This document shows positions 54,035-61,749 of a stretch of DNA of 64,000 nt, piece after piece. How positions within the stretch are numbered: the stretch's first letter is position 1; each line of letters opens with the position of its first letter. The translations under genes were made by a program, and so were the position numbers. The notes beneath the pieces are model-generated. The model made no database searches. It was not told where the DNA came from and saw nothing but the letters and a program-made list of their open reading frames with translations. The stretch is from CANDYO01 sp049653745 (GTDB lineage Bacteria; Pseudomonadota; Alphaproteobacteria; Rickettsiales; CANDYO01), in NCBI GenBank assembly GCA_049653745.1, contig JBASGW010000079.1, forward strand, positions 27,677 to 91,676. Reading direction: 5' to 3'.

Positions 54035-55342
54035 ATGAAAAACTCCTTTAATCATAAAATCAAACAAACGATAGCTTTTATTTTTTTATTTTCACCTCTA
54101 AATAACTTATTAGCCGCTGAAATAAACGACAAAGTAATGCTTTTTAGTATCTTAGAATTAATAAAAAAAGAATATGTTCAAGATGTTGGCGATAAAGCTT
54201 TAGTAGAAGCAGCAGTTGATGGAATGCTAAGAAGCTTAGATCCTCATTCTGGTTTCTTAAATGAAAAAGAATTTGAAGAGATGAGAACTGCCAATAAAGG
54301 AGAATTTGGCGGTATTGGTGTTGAAATAACTATCGACCAAGGTGGCCTAAGAATTATAAGTCCTATTGATGATACTCCAGCTTTTAGAGCTAAAATCAAG
54401 CCAGGAGATCTAATTTTTGCAATTGATGAAGAGTTAATTTCTAATATGACTCCTTATGACGCTGTAAATAAGATGAGGGGAACAAAAGGAACAAAAGTTA
54501 AAATTAGTATTTTAAGAAATGGAGAAGCAGAACCTATTGAGCTAACTTTAACTAGGGAAATAATTAAAGCAAGCCCTGTTAAATCACATCTATACAAAGA
54601 TATCGGCTATATTAGAGTTGCTTCTTTTAGCAACCAAACAAGTGATGCAGTTGCAAAATCTATAAAGGATTTAAAAGCAAAATCTGTAAATAATAAACTT
54701 AAAGGTTACATCCTAGATTTACGTAATAATCCTGGTGGCCTTCTAGAGCAAGCTATATCCACCACTGACTTATTCCTTGATCAAGGTGTTATTGTTAGCA
54801 CTAAAGGTAGGGATGAAAAAGAACATATGGTATTCAAAGCTGAACCAGGATCTTTATTAGATAACATTCCTATTGTAGTGCTAATTAATAATGGATCAGC
54901 CTCTGCATCAGAAATTGTTGCTGGCGCTCTACAAGATAATAAAAGAGCTATAATTCTTGGAGTTAAGTCTTTTGGCAAGGGTTCTGTGCAGAAAGTTATT
55001 CCAATTCCTGGATATGGAGCTATCCGCTTAACAACAGCTCTTTATTACACACCTTCGGGGAAATCAATCCAGGCTGAGGGCATAGTGCCAGATATTATGG
55101 TAGAGCCTGCAAAAATTGAATCATTAGAAGTTAAAGATAAAAAATTAGTTTTTTCAGAAGCTAAATTAAAAAATCATCTACTTAACAAGCAGAATGAAAC
55201 CAAAATTTCTAATAAATTCAAAGAATCTCTTAATAAAGATTCTAAAGAAGAAGTATGGGTTAAGCTATATGAACAAGATTATCAATTAGCAAGAGCTATA
55301 GATGTTTTAGAAAGTATGCAGGTATTACAAAATTGGCGCTAA
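54035..55342 (+). CDS. ctpA: C-terminal processing serine peptidase (S41)
   Basis: Periplasmic tail-specific protease. The 435-residue protein has a signal peptide (about 1-28, LSPLNNLLAAE), a PDZ domain (about 90-170, with GGIGVEITIDQGGLRIISPID), and the S41 catalytic region with Ser in NNGSASASEIVAGALQDN and Lys in VKSFGKGSVQKVI. It may process outer-membrane or cell-wall proteins, and in other bacteria regulates peptidoglycan hydrolases. It heads an operon with the deacetylase gene, rppH and dciA. Confidence 0.95.
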   Translation: MKNSFNHKIKQTIAFIFLFSPLNNLLAAEINDKVMLFSILELIKKEYVQDVGDKALVEAAVDGMLRSLDPHSGFLNEKEFEEMRTANKGEFGGIGVEITIDQGGLRIISPIDDTPAFRAKIKPGDLIFAIDEELISNMTPYDAVNKMRGTKGTKVKISILRNGEAEPIELTLTREIIKASPVKSHLYKDIGYIRVASFSNQTSDAVAKSIKDLKAKSVNNKLKGYILDLRNNPGGLLEQAISTTDLFLDQGVIVSTKGRDEKEHMVFKAEPGSLLDNIPIVVLINNGSASASEIVAGALQDNKRAIILGVKSFGKGSVQKVIPIPGYGAIRLTTALYYTPSGKSIQAEGIVPDIMVEPAKIESLEVKDKKLVFSEAKLKNHLLNKQNETKISNKFKESLNKDSKEEVWVKLYEQDYQLARAIDVLESMQVLQNWR

Positions 55343-56235
55343 AACTTAACTTTATAAAAAACATAAATACTCAACTAGCTGTTTTAACAACTTGCTTGTT
55401 TCTATGTCTATTATTCTTAATTGGATATATAACTCTTTTTAAGCAAAATCATACCGTAGAACAAGCTCATTTAAAGAAGCAGCAAATTAGCTTATCAATA
55501 GATAATGATGACACTGCGCCAGTAATTGCAATTATCATTGAAGCAATTGGTTTATATAAAACAAATATCATGAATGACTTACCTGCAGAAATTACGGTTG
55601 GCATTCCCTCTTATTTACTTTTAGATCCAGCTTTTGATAGCAAAATGCTTAAGCATAATTTAGCTATAAATATACCATTAGATTTTTCAAACTCTAATGA
55701 AAGCACTTCTAATCCTATGGCTCTTCACTCAGAAGACAATGAATTAACTAGTTTAATCAAGTTGGATAAAATTTTTAGTAGAAGTCAAAATATAAAAACT
55801 GTCTATACTCATAATAATGAGGGCTTTACTGCCTCTGATAAAAATAGTAGTTTATTGCTTAACTATTTAAAAGACAGAGATATGGTTTTTTTATCAGGAA
55901 TTATTAATCAAAATGCAAATATTTATGATATAGCTAAACAAATGAACTATTTTATAATTAAAAATGACCTAGCCCTTGATAATATATTGTCTTACGACGC
56001 AATAAAGGATAATTTATTAAAGCTAGAAAACATCGCTAAAAATAAAGGCTATGCAACAGCTATTGGCAGCAGCTATCCCTTAACTTTAGAAGCTCTAGCT
56101 GATTGGACAAAAAATTTGTCTGATAAAGGTATAAGGTTGGTAAATATTTTGGATTTTGATAAGATAATAAAAAAGCGTAAAAACTCACTCTCCAATCAAA
56201 ATTTTTACTTTCAAAGAGAGTCCGATACAAAATGA
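55333..56235 (+). CDS. Divergent polysaccharide deacetylase family protein
   Basis: A 300-residue protein with an N-terminal membrane anchor (about 15-36) and a divergent polysaccharide deacetylase domain (DUF610/PF04748 type), as in the common alphaproteobacterial order ctpA-deacetylase-rppH. The strands VIAIIIEAIGLYK, EITVGIPSYLLL and YATAIGSSYPLTLEALADW fit the family. The start TTG 55333 lies within the last codons of ctpA. Whether it deacetylates anything is unknown. Confidence 0.82.
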   Translation: MALKLNFIKNINTQLAVLTTCLFLCLLFLIGYITLFKQNHTVEQAHLKKQQISLSIDNDDTAPVIAIIIEAIGLYKTNIMNDLPAEITVGIPSYLLLDPAFDSKMLKHNLAINIPLDFSNSNESTSNPMALHSEDNELTSLIKLDKIFSRSQNIKTVYTHNNEGFTASDKNSSLLLNYLKDRDMVFLSGIINQNANIYDIAKQMNYFIIKNDLALDNILSYDAIKDNLLKLENIAKNKGYATAIGSSYPLTLEALADWTKNLSDKGIRLVNILDFDKIIKKRKNSLSNQNFYFQRESDTK

Positions 56236-56741
56236 ATGATATAGAAAATGAAAAATATATAACAAAATTACCATACCGCCCTAGCGTTGGACTGATGATT
56301 TTAAATAATAAATTAGAAGTCTTTGTAGGCAGAAGAATTGATTCAAAATCTGAAGCATGGCAAATGCCCCAAGGAGGGATAGACGATGGCGAAGCTCCGC
56401 AAGATTCTGTTCTTCGTGAAATGGAAGAAGAAGTCGGAACTAATAATGCCCAAATTCTAGCAGAAACGAAACAATGGTATCAATATGACTTACCACTATA
56501 CTTAATTAGCAAATTATGGAATGGAAAATATAGAGGCCAAAGGCAAAAATGGTTTCTACTTAAATTTCTTGGAAAAGATAGCGAAATAAATATCAATGCT
56601 CATCATCCAGAATTTATTGCCTGGAAATGGGTTAAAATAGAAGAATTACCTCAAATTATCGTACCTTTTAAAAAGAATTTGTATATTTCTGTAATAGAAG
56701 AATTTCGTGATATTATTTTATCCTTAAAAAATAATTGTTAA
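56232..56741 (+). CDS. rppH: RNA pyrophosphohydrolase
   Basis: Nudix enzyme that removes pyrophosphate from mRNA 5' ends and triggers decay. The 169-residue protein has the Nudix box GGIDDGEAPQDSVLREMEEEVG (about 47-68) preceded by WQMPQ, and the downstream QRQKWFLLKF typical of RppH. ATG overlaps the upstream stop (ATGA), and the stop overlaps dciA (TAATG). Confidence 0.95.
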   Translation: MNDIENEKYITKLPYRPSVGLMILNNKLEVFVGRRIDSKSEAWQMPQGGIDDGEAPQDSVLREMEEEVGTNNAQILAETKQWYQYDLPLYLISKLWNGKYRGQRQKWFLLKFLGKDSEININAHHPEFIAWKWVKIEELPQIIVPFKKNLYISVIEEFRDIILSLKNNC

Positions 56742-57238
56742 TGAAGAAAAAAAACGTTATTAATTTTGAAGTTCCTAATCAATATAAATTAAAAGACTTA
56801 ATTTTTGCTGTAAATAAACCATTGATTGGCAAAAAGGGAACCCATTTCCAAAAGCTTTTAAAAGACTGGTCACAAATAACTGGAACAAACACAAGTCAAA
56901 TTAGCGTACCAATAAAAATTTCTAGCATTAAACGCCAAGATAATCAGGAAAATATTTTATATATAGCCACTAATAATGCTTCAGTGGCTATGGAACTGGG
57001 ATATCGCAGCGGAATAATCAAAGAACAAATTAATTTTTACTTTGGATATAACTATATTAATCAAATCAAGTTTATCCAGTCAGTTTTTCAAGTAAATAGA
57101 GACAATATCATAGACCATAAAGAAGTTTCTGCTGAAACTATAGAAACAGCATATTCTCTTACAAATATATATCATGAAGATGATGAACTTAAATTAGTAT
57201 TAATAGAAATTGCCAAGGAATTGATACTTAAGCGCTAG
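56741..57238 (+). CDS. dciA: DciA-like DNA helicase loader (DUF721)
   Basis: A 165-residue DUF721 protein, the family of DciA, the ancestral loader of DnaB where DnaC or DnaI is absent. Signature parts are LLKDWSQITGTNTSQISVPIKISS (about 32-55) and LYIATNNASVAMELGYRSGIIKEQINFYFG. The start ATG 56741 overlaps the rppH stop. Its end overlaps the convergent ampG by 11 bases. Confidence 0.88.
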   Translation: MKKKNVINFEVPNQYKLKDLIFAVNKPLIGKKGTHFQKLLKDWSQITGTNTSQISVPIKISSIKRQDNQENILYIATNNASVAMELGYRSGIIKEQINFYFGYNYINQIKFIQSVFQVNRDNIIDHKEVSAETIETAYSLTNIYHEDDELKLVLIEIAKELILKR

Positions 57239-58499
57239 AACTATTTTGATAAAAATCATAGATTCTAACTGGTATTAACCAGGTTAAAATTAAAGAAAAG
57301 AAAGAAATAAAAGTAATTATAACAAAGAATATCTCCCAACCTAAATTGGCCACAACTATTCCAGAAATAGATGGAAATAAAACTCTGGATAACCCCATTG
57401 CAGAGCTCAATAAAGCATATAAAGTTGCTGCATATTTACCCTCTGATAACTTACTAATAAACATAACATAAGCTACTGTTAACATTCCCCCTGTTAAAGC
57501 TGCATAGCCAGTTACAAAGTATAAGAATGTAATACTCTTATCAATATGATCTAGAATAATAAAGAATGGATGACCAATCATATTAAGAAAACAGAATGTT
57601 AATAAACTATTTCTGATACCAAATTTACTAATTATAGCTCCACCAACTAAACCACCTATTATTACCATAACAGTGCCAAAAACTTTAGATACACTAGCAA
57701 TTTCTGCAATGCTATAACCATGTTGTATTAAAAAAGAATTAAGCATTACCATGAGCATATTATCGGAAAGAAGGTATAAAATAATAAACATTAATATCCA
57801 AATGATATTTCTATAACCTCCAAAATATTCTAAAGGCCTAATAAACACTCCATGCATTAAGCTTTTTTCGTCTTTAATCCATAAATCTCCAGAGTTAGGC
57901 TTCTCTATGAAATAAAAAACCATTACCAACATTATGCAAGCATACACTCCAGCCATGATTAAGTATATTTGAGTCCATTCAATATAAATTGAAGAAAAAA
58001 TAATACCAGCTCCAGAAAAAACCATTCCAAGACGGTAACCCACCGTATACATAGCAGTGCCATAGCTTTGCTCTTCTTCTTTTAAAAGACTAATTCTATT
58101 ACCATTTAAAACAATATCTTGGATAACCGCAAACAGAGCTATTAAAAATGCTATAACTGCAATGAGAAGTAAATTATGATACGGGTCTAAAAAGCTAAGA
58201 GACACTAGCATAATAACCAACATTATTTGACTTATAATAAGCCAAGTTTTATGGAAATTTATTTTATTACCAAATAAGTAGGTAGAAAATTTTTCTATTA
58301 AAATGGCAATGATATATTTTAAAGAATAAGGTAAAGCTACACAAGAAAAGAAACCAACTATTTTAATATCAACTTCAGAGGAAGAAAGCCAAAAATTAAG
58401 AGTATTTCCACTAAGTAATAAACTCATGCCACTGATGAATCCATAAAGGCATACTTTAAGAATATTAGGCTGACAGTATTTTGATAAAGCTTGTTTCAT
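57228..58499 (-). CDS. ampG: AmpG-like muropeptide permease (MFS)
   Basis: A 423-residue protein with about 12 membrane helices. The N-terminal YGFISGMSLLLSGNTLNFWL, the GYRLGMVFSGAGIIF loop, and the C-terminal CALTGGMLTVAYVMFISKLSEG-type segment (here AALTGGMLTVAYVMF) fit AmpG, which imports anhydro-muropeptides for peptidoglycan recycling. Rickettsiales carry several AmpG paralogues, so a different substrate is possible. Confidence 0.85.
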   Translation of the reverse strand: MKQALSKYCQPNILKVCLYGFISGMSLLLSGNTLNFWLSSSEVDIKIVGFFSCVALPYSLKYIIAILIEKFSTYLFGNKINFHKTWLIISQIMLVIMLVSLSFLDPYHNLLLIAVIAFLIALFAVIQDIVLNGNRISLLKEEEQSYGTAMYTVGYRLGMVFSGAGIIFSSIYIEWTQIYLIMAGVYACIMLVMVFYFIEKPNSGDLWIKDEKSLMHGVFIRPLEYFGGYRNIIWILMFIILYLLSDNMLMVMLNSFLIQHGYSIAEIASVSKVFGTVMVIIGGLVGGAIISKFGIRNSLLTFCFLNMIGHPFFIILDHIDKSITFLYFVTGYAALTGGMLTVAYVMFISKLSEGKYAATLYALLSSAMGLSRVLFPSISGIVVANLGWEIFFVIITFISFFSLILTWLIPVRIYDFYQNSSSA

Positions 58500-58697
58500 A
58501 AAGCTAAAATGATTTTTTTAAAGATCGCAATAGTAATTTATAACTCCTGCTAATGCAACAATATAATTAGTGAAGAGCAAATCCTAGATTTAAGCTGAAC
58601 ACTCGGAATAACTTGTCTAAACTAAATTAGCTTCTTGTAAATAAAACTATTTATTATATAAATAATAGAATTTTATATTAATTGTAACCATATTTTT

Positions 58698-59732
58698 ATG
58701 ACAATATTTACTAACGAAACCTCTTCTAATATAATGCATTATTTTTCAATATATATAAAGAATTTAGCTCTAGGATATAATGTTGGGGCAGCTACCATTG
58801 GCTCTACAATAATTAATCCTCCAGAAGTATATAAATCCCCATTCCTTAATAGATTCATGGAATTAGGAGCATATAATGCATTACAAGATCAACTCTTTGC
58901 AAGAATTAACGTTGATAATAAAGGTGATGTAGATAATTTTGCATGCTTAGGACTAATCCAAACTGCTAAATATCTACCAAATATAATAGTGCAAAATGCA
59001 CTTAAAGATAATTTATATTCAAAAAAGTCTAATACTTTATATGATACTACAAGTAAAAATTTTCTAATAACTTCAACAGGTATGTTAGTATTCTTTACCA
59101 TTGGCAGCATAACAGATAAAATAAATAATGACTTAGCTAAAATGACATTTGTCTCTAGCATCTTGGGCATTACTTTAGCAGGATATATTCTCACCGCTCC
59201 TAAGTTTAGTTTAAAAAATCCCATGGATTCTATATATTTTTCTTTTAATGGAGCTGGCTTGGTTTCATTAGGACTAATGTCTTCTTTTATCATACCTAAT
59301 ATAATGCATGAAATAGGCATAGATAAAGGTAAGGCATATGAATTAGACGCTCCTTTCTTACTTAAAACCTCAATAGTAACCTTTTCTGCCATTGCTAGCG
59401 GCTTTAATCCCATAGCAATATCTTTGAGTATTTCAGCAGCTGAAATATTTGTTGAATCAATGAAAGAAACAGAAATACTTGGATTCAGCTTGGTCAATAC
59501 CTTACTAGTGACTGAAAGCGCTATTGCTCAAACCATAATCAGCGGGAATATTCTAAGCTCATTAACTAAAATAGCTGCATTTTCTTTTGCCAAAGCTAAT
59601 GCCGTTACCGGAGTTGAATGGCTCAACAATAATAAAGAAGATATTTGCTCTTATTTGGAAATAAATAAAGAATGTGAATACCTAGGAATTACCACTCATC
59701 AAGCGGATAACTCTTATGAGAATCATTCATAA
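58698..59732 (+). CDS. Orphan membrane protein, 344 aa
   Basis: I do not recognise this protein. It has several hydrophobic stretches (about 20-40, 120-140, 150-170, 185-205, 220-250) and a soluble asparagine-rich C-terminus. Likely an integral membrane protein restricted to this lineage. It overlaps the convergent thiN by 6 bases. A 202-codon antisense frame within it is a composition shadow. Confidence 0.65.
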   Translation: MTIFTNETSSNIMHYFSIYIKNLALGYNVGAATIGSTIINPPEVYKSPFLNRFMELGAYNALQDQLFARINVDNKGDVDNFACLGLIQTAKYLPNIIVQNALKDNLYSKKSNTLYDTTSKNFLITSTGMLVFFTIGSITDKINNDLAKMTFVSSILGITLAGYILTAPKFSLKNPMDSIYFSFNGAGLVSLGLMSSFIIPNIMHEIGIDKGKAYELDAPFLLKTSIVTFSAIASGFNPIAISLSISAAEIFVESMKETEILGFSLVNTLLVTESAIAQTIISGNILSSLTKIAAFSFAKANAVTGVEWLNNNKEDICSYLEINKECEYLGITTHQADNSYENHS

Positions 59733-60371
59733 AATTCCATTGTCTTTTATTTCTTCTGAATAAATTAATATTAGAGCATTTCCTTCTAACACTTGAATAG
59801 ACACATTATTTGTTACTGTCCGGTTATAGTAAGAACTATTACCTGGGAATTCCAATAAACTCTCTTCTAATTCCCATTTTAAACCATCTGACTTAACTAC
59901 CGCTTTTGGCATGCCTATTATTGAAATTTTAGTATTTTTTATTAAATTAAGCTCAAGAGGTTCCGATTTCTTTAAAACATATCCTATTAAAGGTGGAGCA
60001 AAAAACACACAATTCTTTTCAACTACTACACTAATATTATGTAAAATATGATCTAAAAATCCTCCATTAACTCCGCAGACAATAGTGGGTAGTAAATTTT
60101 GTTGCTCCATATACTCTATGGTTTTTTGAAAGTCTGATTTATCTTGATTCGGCAGATGTATCATTTTAATATTGCTAAAATCACTTGGATTTATACTATC
60201 AAAATCTCCAACTATTACTGTTGGATTAATACCCAAAACTACTAATTTTTTAGCAGCTCCATCTGCAGCTATAATAGGCTTACTCTGATTGATAAAGAAT
60301 TCTGCGTTTGGTAATTCTCCGTTCAAACAAAGAATAGATTTATAATTTGGGAAATTACTGTAATCTATCAT
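59727..60371 (-). CDS. thiN: Thiamine pyrophosphokinase
   Basis: Converts thiamine and ATP to thiamine pyrophosphate and AMP. The 214-residue protein has the family motifs PIIAADGAAKKL, IVGDFDSI and NQDKSDFQKTIEYM. It overlaps the upstream SemiSWEET gene by 17 bases and shares its TPP riboswitch. This implies salvage of free thiamine. Confidence 0.95.
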   Translation of the reverse strand: MIDYSNFPNYKSILCLNGELPNAEFFINQSKPIIAADGAAKKLVVLGINPTVIVGDFDSINPSDFSNIKMIHLPNQDKSDFQKTIEYMEQQNLLPTIVCGVNGGFLDHILHNISVVVEKNCVFFAPPLIGYVLKKSEPLELNLIKNTKISIIGMPKAVVKSDGLKWELEESLLEFPGNSSYYNRTVTNNVSIQVLEGNALILIYSEEIKDNGIL

Positions 60372-60618
60372 AATATACTTTCTGTATTATAGAAATAACA
60401 CTACTTAATAAGCCAATTATATTGCTGTATAAAACAAAAGATGCTGAAGTATAAAAACCATACATAATCCATGCTAATGAACAAATAAAATAATTTACTA
60501 GCATAACCATAGATAAATCTTTAGCTGATTTTATTTGGTAGGTTTTATAAATTTGAGGCATTAGTCCAATAATTGATGTAATAGACGCAATAAGGCCAGA
60601 TATATTAATAATATTCAT
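60355..60618 (-). CDS. SemiSWEET (PQ-loop) transporter, candidate thiamine transporter
   Basis: An 87-residue, three-helix protein of the SemiSWEET/MtN3 family, which dimerises to form a transport pore. The PQ signature is in SIIGLMPQIYKTYQIKSAKDLS (about residues 16-37), followed by the helices ending in WIMYGFYT and the last helix. The gene lies directly behind a TPP riboswitch and overlaps thiN, the enzyme that consumes thiamine. Known SemiSWEETs move sugars, while the related PnuT family moves thiamine. The context favours thiamine or a precursor as substrate; this is inference. Confidence 0.85.
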   Translation of the reverse strand: MNIINISGLIASITSIIGLMPQIYKTYQIKSAKDLSMVMLVNYFICSLAWIMYGFYTSASFVLYSNIIGLLSSVISIIQKVYYDRLQ

Positions 60619-60623
60619 TCACA

Positions 60624-60703
60624 ACTCCCTCCGCAGGCATTATCCAGATCAGGTTTTAAGGGTATTTCTCAGCTTTTAGCAATTTAAAAGCACCCCCGGG
60701 TAA
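60624..60703 (-). promoter_or_regulatory. TPP riboswitch (THI element)
   Basis: On the minus strand the conserved parts appear in order: GGGGTGC, the P3 hairpin GCTTTTA...TAAAAGC, GCTGAGAAATACCC, ACCTGATCTGGATAATGCC and GCGGAGGGAGT. The Shine-Dalgarno GGAGG lies inside the 3' part, about 8 bases before ATG 60618, so TPP binding should sequester it and block translation of the transporter and thiN. Confidence 0.97.
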
Positions 60704-60714
60704 ATAACTCGTCC

Positions 60715-60744
60715 ACTATAGTGCATATTTTATTACATTGTCAA
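60715..60744 (-). promoter_or_regulatory. Promoter of the riboswitch operon
   Basis: Minus-strand TTGACA (60744-60739) and TATAGT (60720-60715) with an 18-base spacer. The expected start near 60708 is at the first bases of the riboswitch, as would be needed for it. Confidence 0.72.
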
Positions 60745-60958
60745 TAGATGCACTAACCTCTTCTAAAAAAGCTCAGAAACCAGTTAATAAAATTTTATTG
60801 ACGGCAAATTAAGATTAAAAGGCAACAGGAGCCGAGAAGATAATGAGCGCAGAACTAAATATAAAAATTATCACTTAGGCAGGCAAATTAAGTAGTGGAT
60901 ATTTAAAAATGAGGTTTGGTATGATTTATTATTAGATAAGTTATTTTTATAAACTTAT

Positions 60959-61630
60959 TCAGAGCAGCCCTTCTGCCTTAAAGCTAAAAAAGCTTTTATC
61001 ACTAATAATCACATGATCATGAACTTTTATACTAAATTGAGATAAGGAATTTACAATTTTCTTTGTAATTTCGATATCTGCTTTAGAAGCCTTAGTGTTT
61101 CCTCCTGGATGATTATGCACTAAAATAATTGCTGAAGCATTTAAGAATAAAGCTCTTTTTGTTATTTCTCTGGGATATATAGTAATTTGATCAATTGTTC
61201 CATACTCTTGCAAATCTTCCTCTATAAGCTCGTTCTGGCTATTTAAATATATTGTAATAAAAGCCTCTGTCTTTTGATGCCCTATTAACACTCGACAATA
61301 ATCTATAAGACTTTTCCAAGATGAAAGAACAGGCTTTGAAAGCAAATCTTCTTTTATTAATCTTGCCGCACCTTCTTTAATTAATTTAAAGCATGCTAAA
61401 ATATTTTGATTTACTCCTGGAACCTTAAGCAAAGAAGATTCTTCGGCCGAAATAACTTTGGCAAAACTTTTATATTTAATGATCAAATCTTTTGCTAAAG
61501 ATTTTGTGTCTTTTCTAGGAATAGCAAGGAATAATAATATTTCTAACATCTCGTAATCTGGCATCACTCCAGGCTTAGAATTTAGGAGTTTTTCTTTAAC
61601 TCTTTGTCGATGTCCTATTGTGTGCATCAT
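60959..61630 (-). CDS. radC: RadC-like JAB-domain protein
   Basis: A 223-residue member of the RadC/JAMM family. The N-terminal HhH-like part (about 1-75) leads to the metal-binding motif ILVHNHPGGNTKASKADIEITKK, with His, His and Asp ligands conserved. The role in DNA repair is disputed in the literature; metalloprotease-like chemistry is possible. It is divergent from gyrB. Confidence 0.9.
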   Translation of the reverse strand: MMHTIGHRQRVKEKLLNSKPGVMPDYEMLEILLFLAIPRKDTKSLAKDLIIKYKSFAKVISAEESSLLKVPGVNQNILACFKLIKEGAARLIKEDLLSKPVLSSWKSLIDYCRVLIGHQKTEAFITIYLNSQNELIEEDLQEYGTIDQITIYPREITKRALFLNASAIILVHNHPGGNTKASKADIEITKKIVNSLSQFSIKVHDHVIISDKSFFSFKAEGLL

Positions 61631-61749
61631 AAGCGATAATTCAATTGCGATCTAAACTAAAAATGCTTATAATAAGCATATGATTACTACAAAAATATAT
61701 AACATGTAATATAGTTATAAATATAAGTTTATACAAGGCATAAAAAAAC

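Noticed and set aside
58889..59497. A 202-codon minus-strand frame within the 344-aa orphan gene
   Set aside because: Antisense to a better plus-strand gene with a plausible start; no recognised motif.
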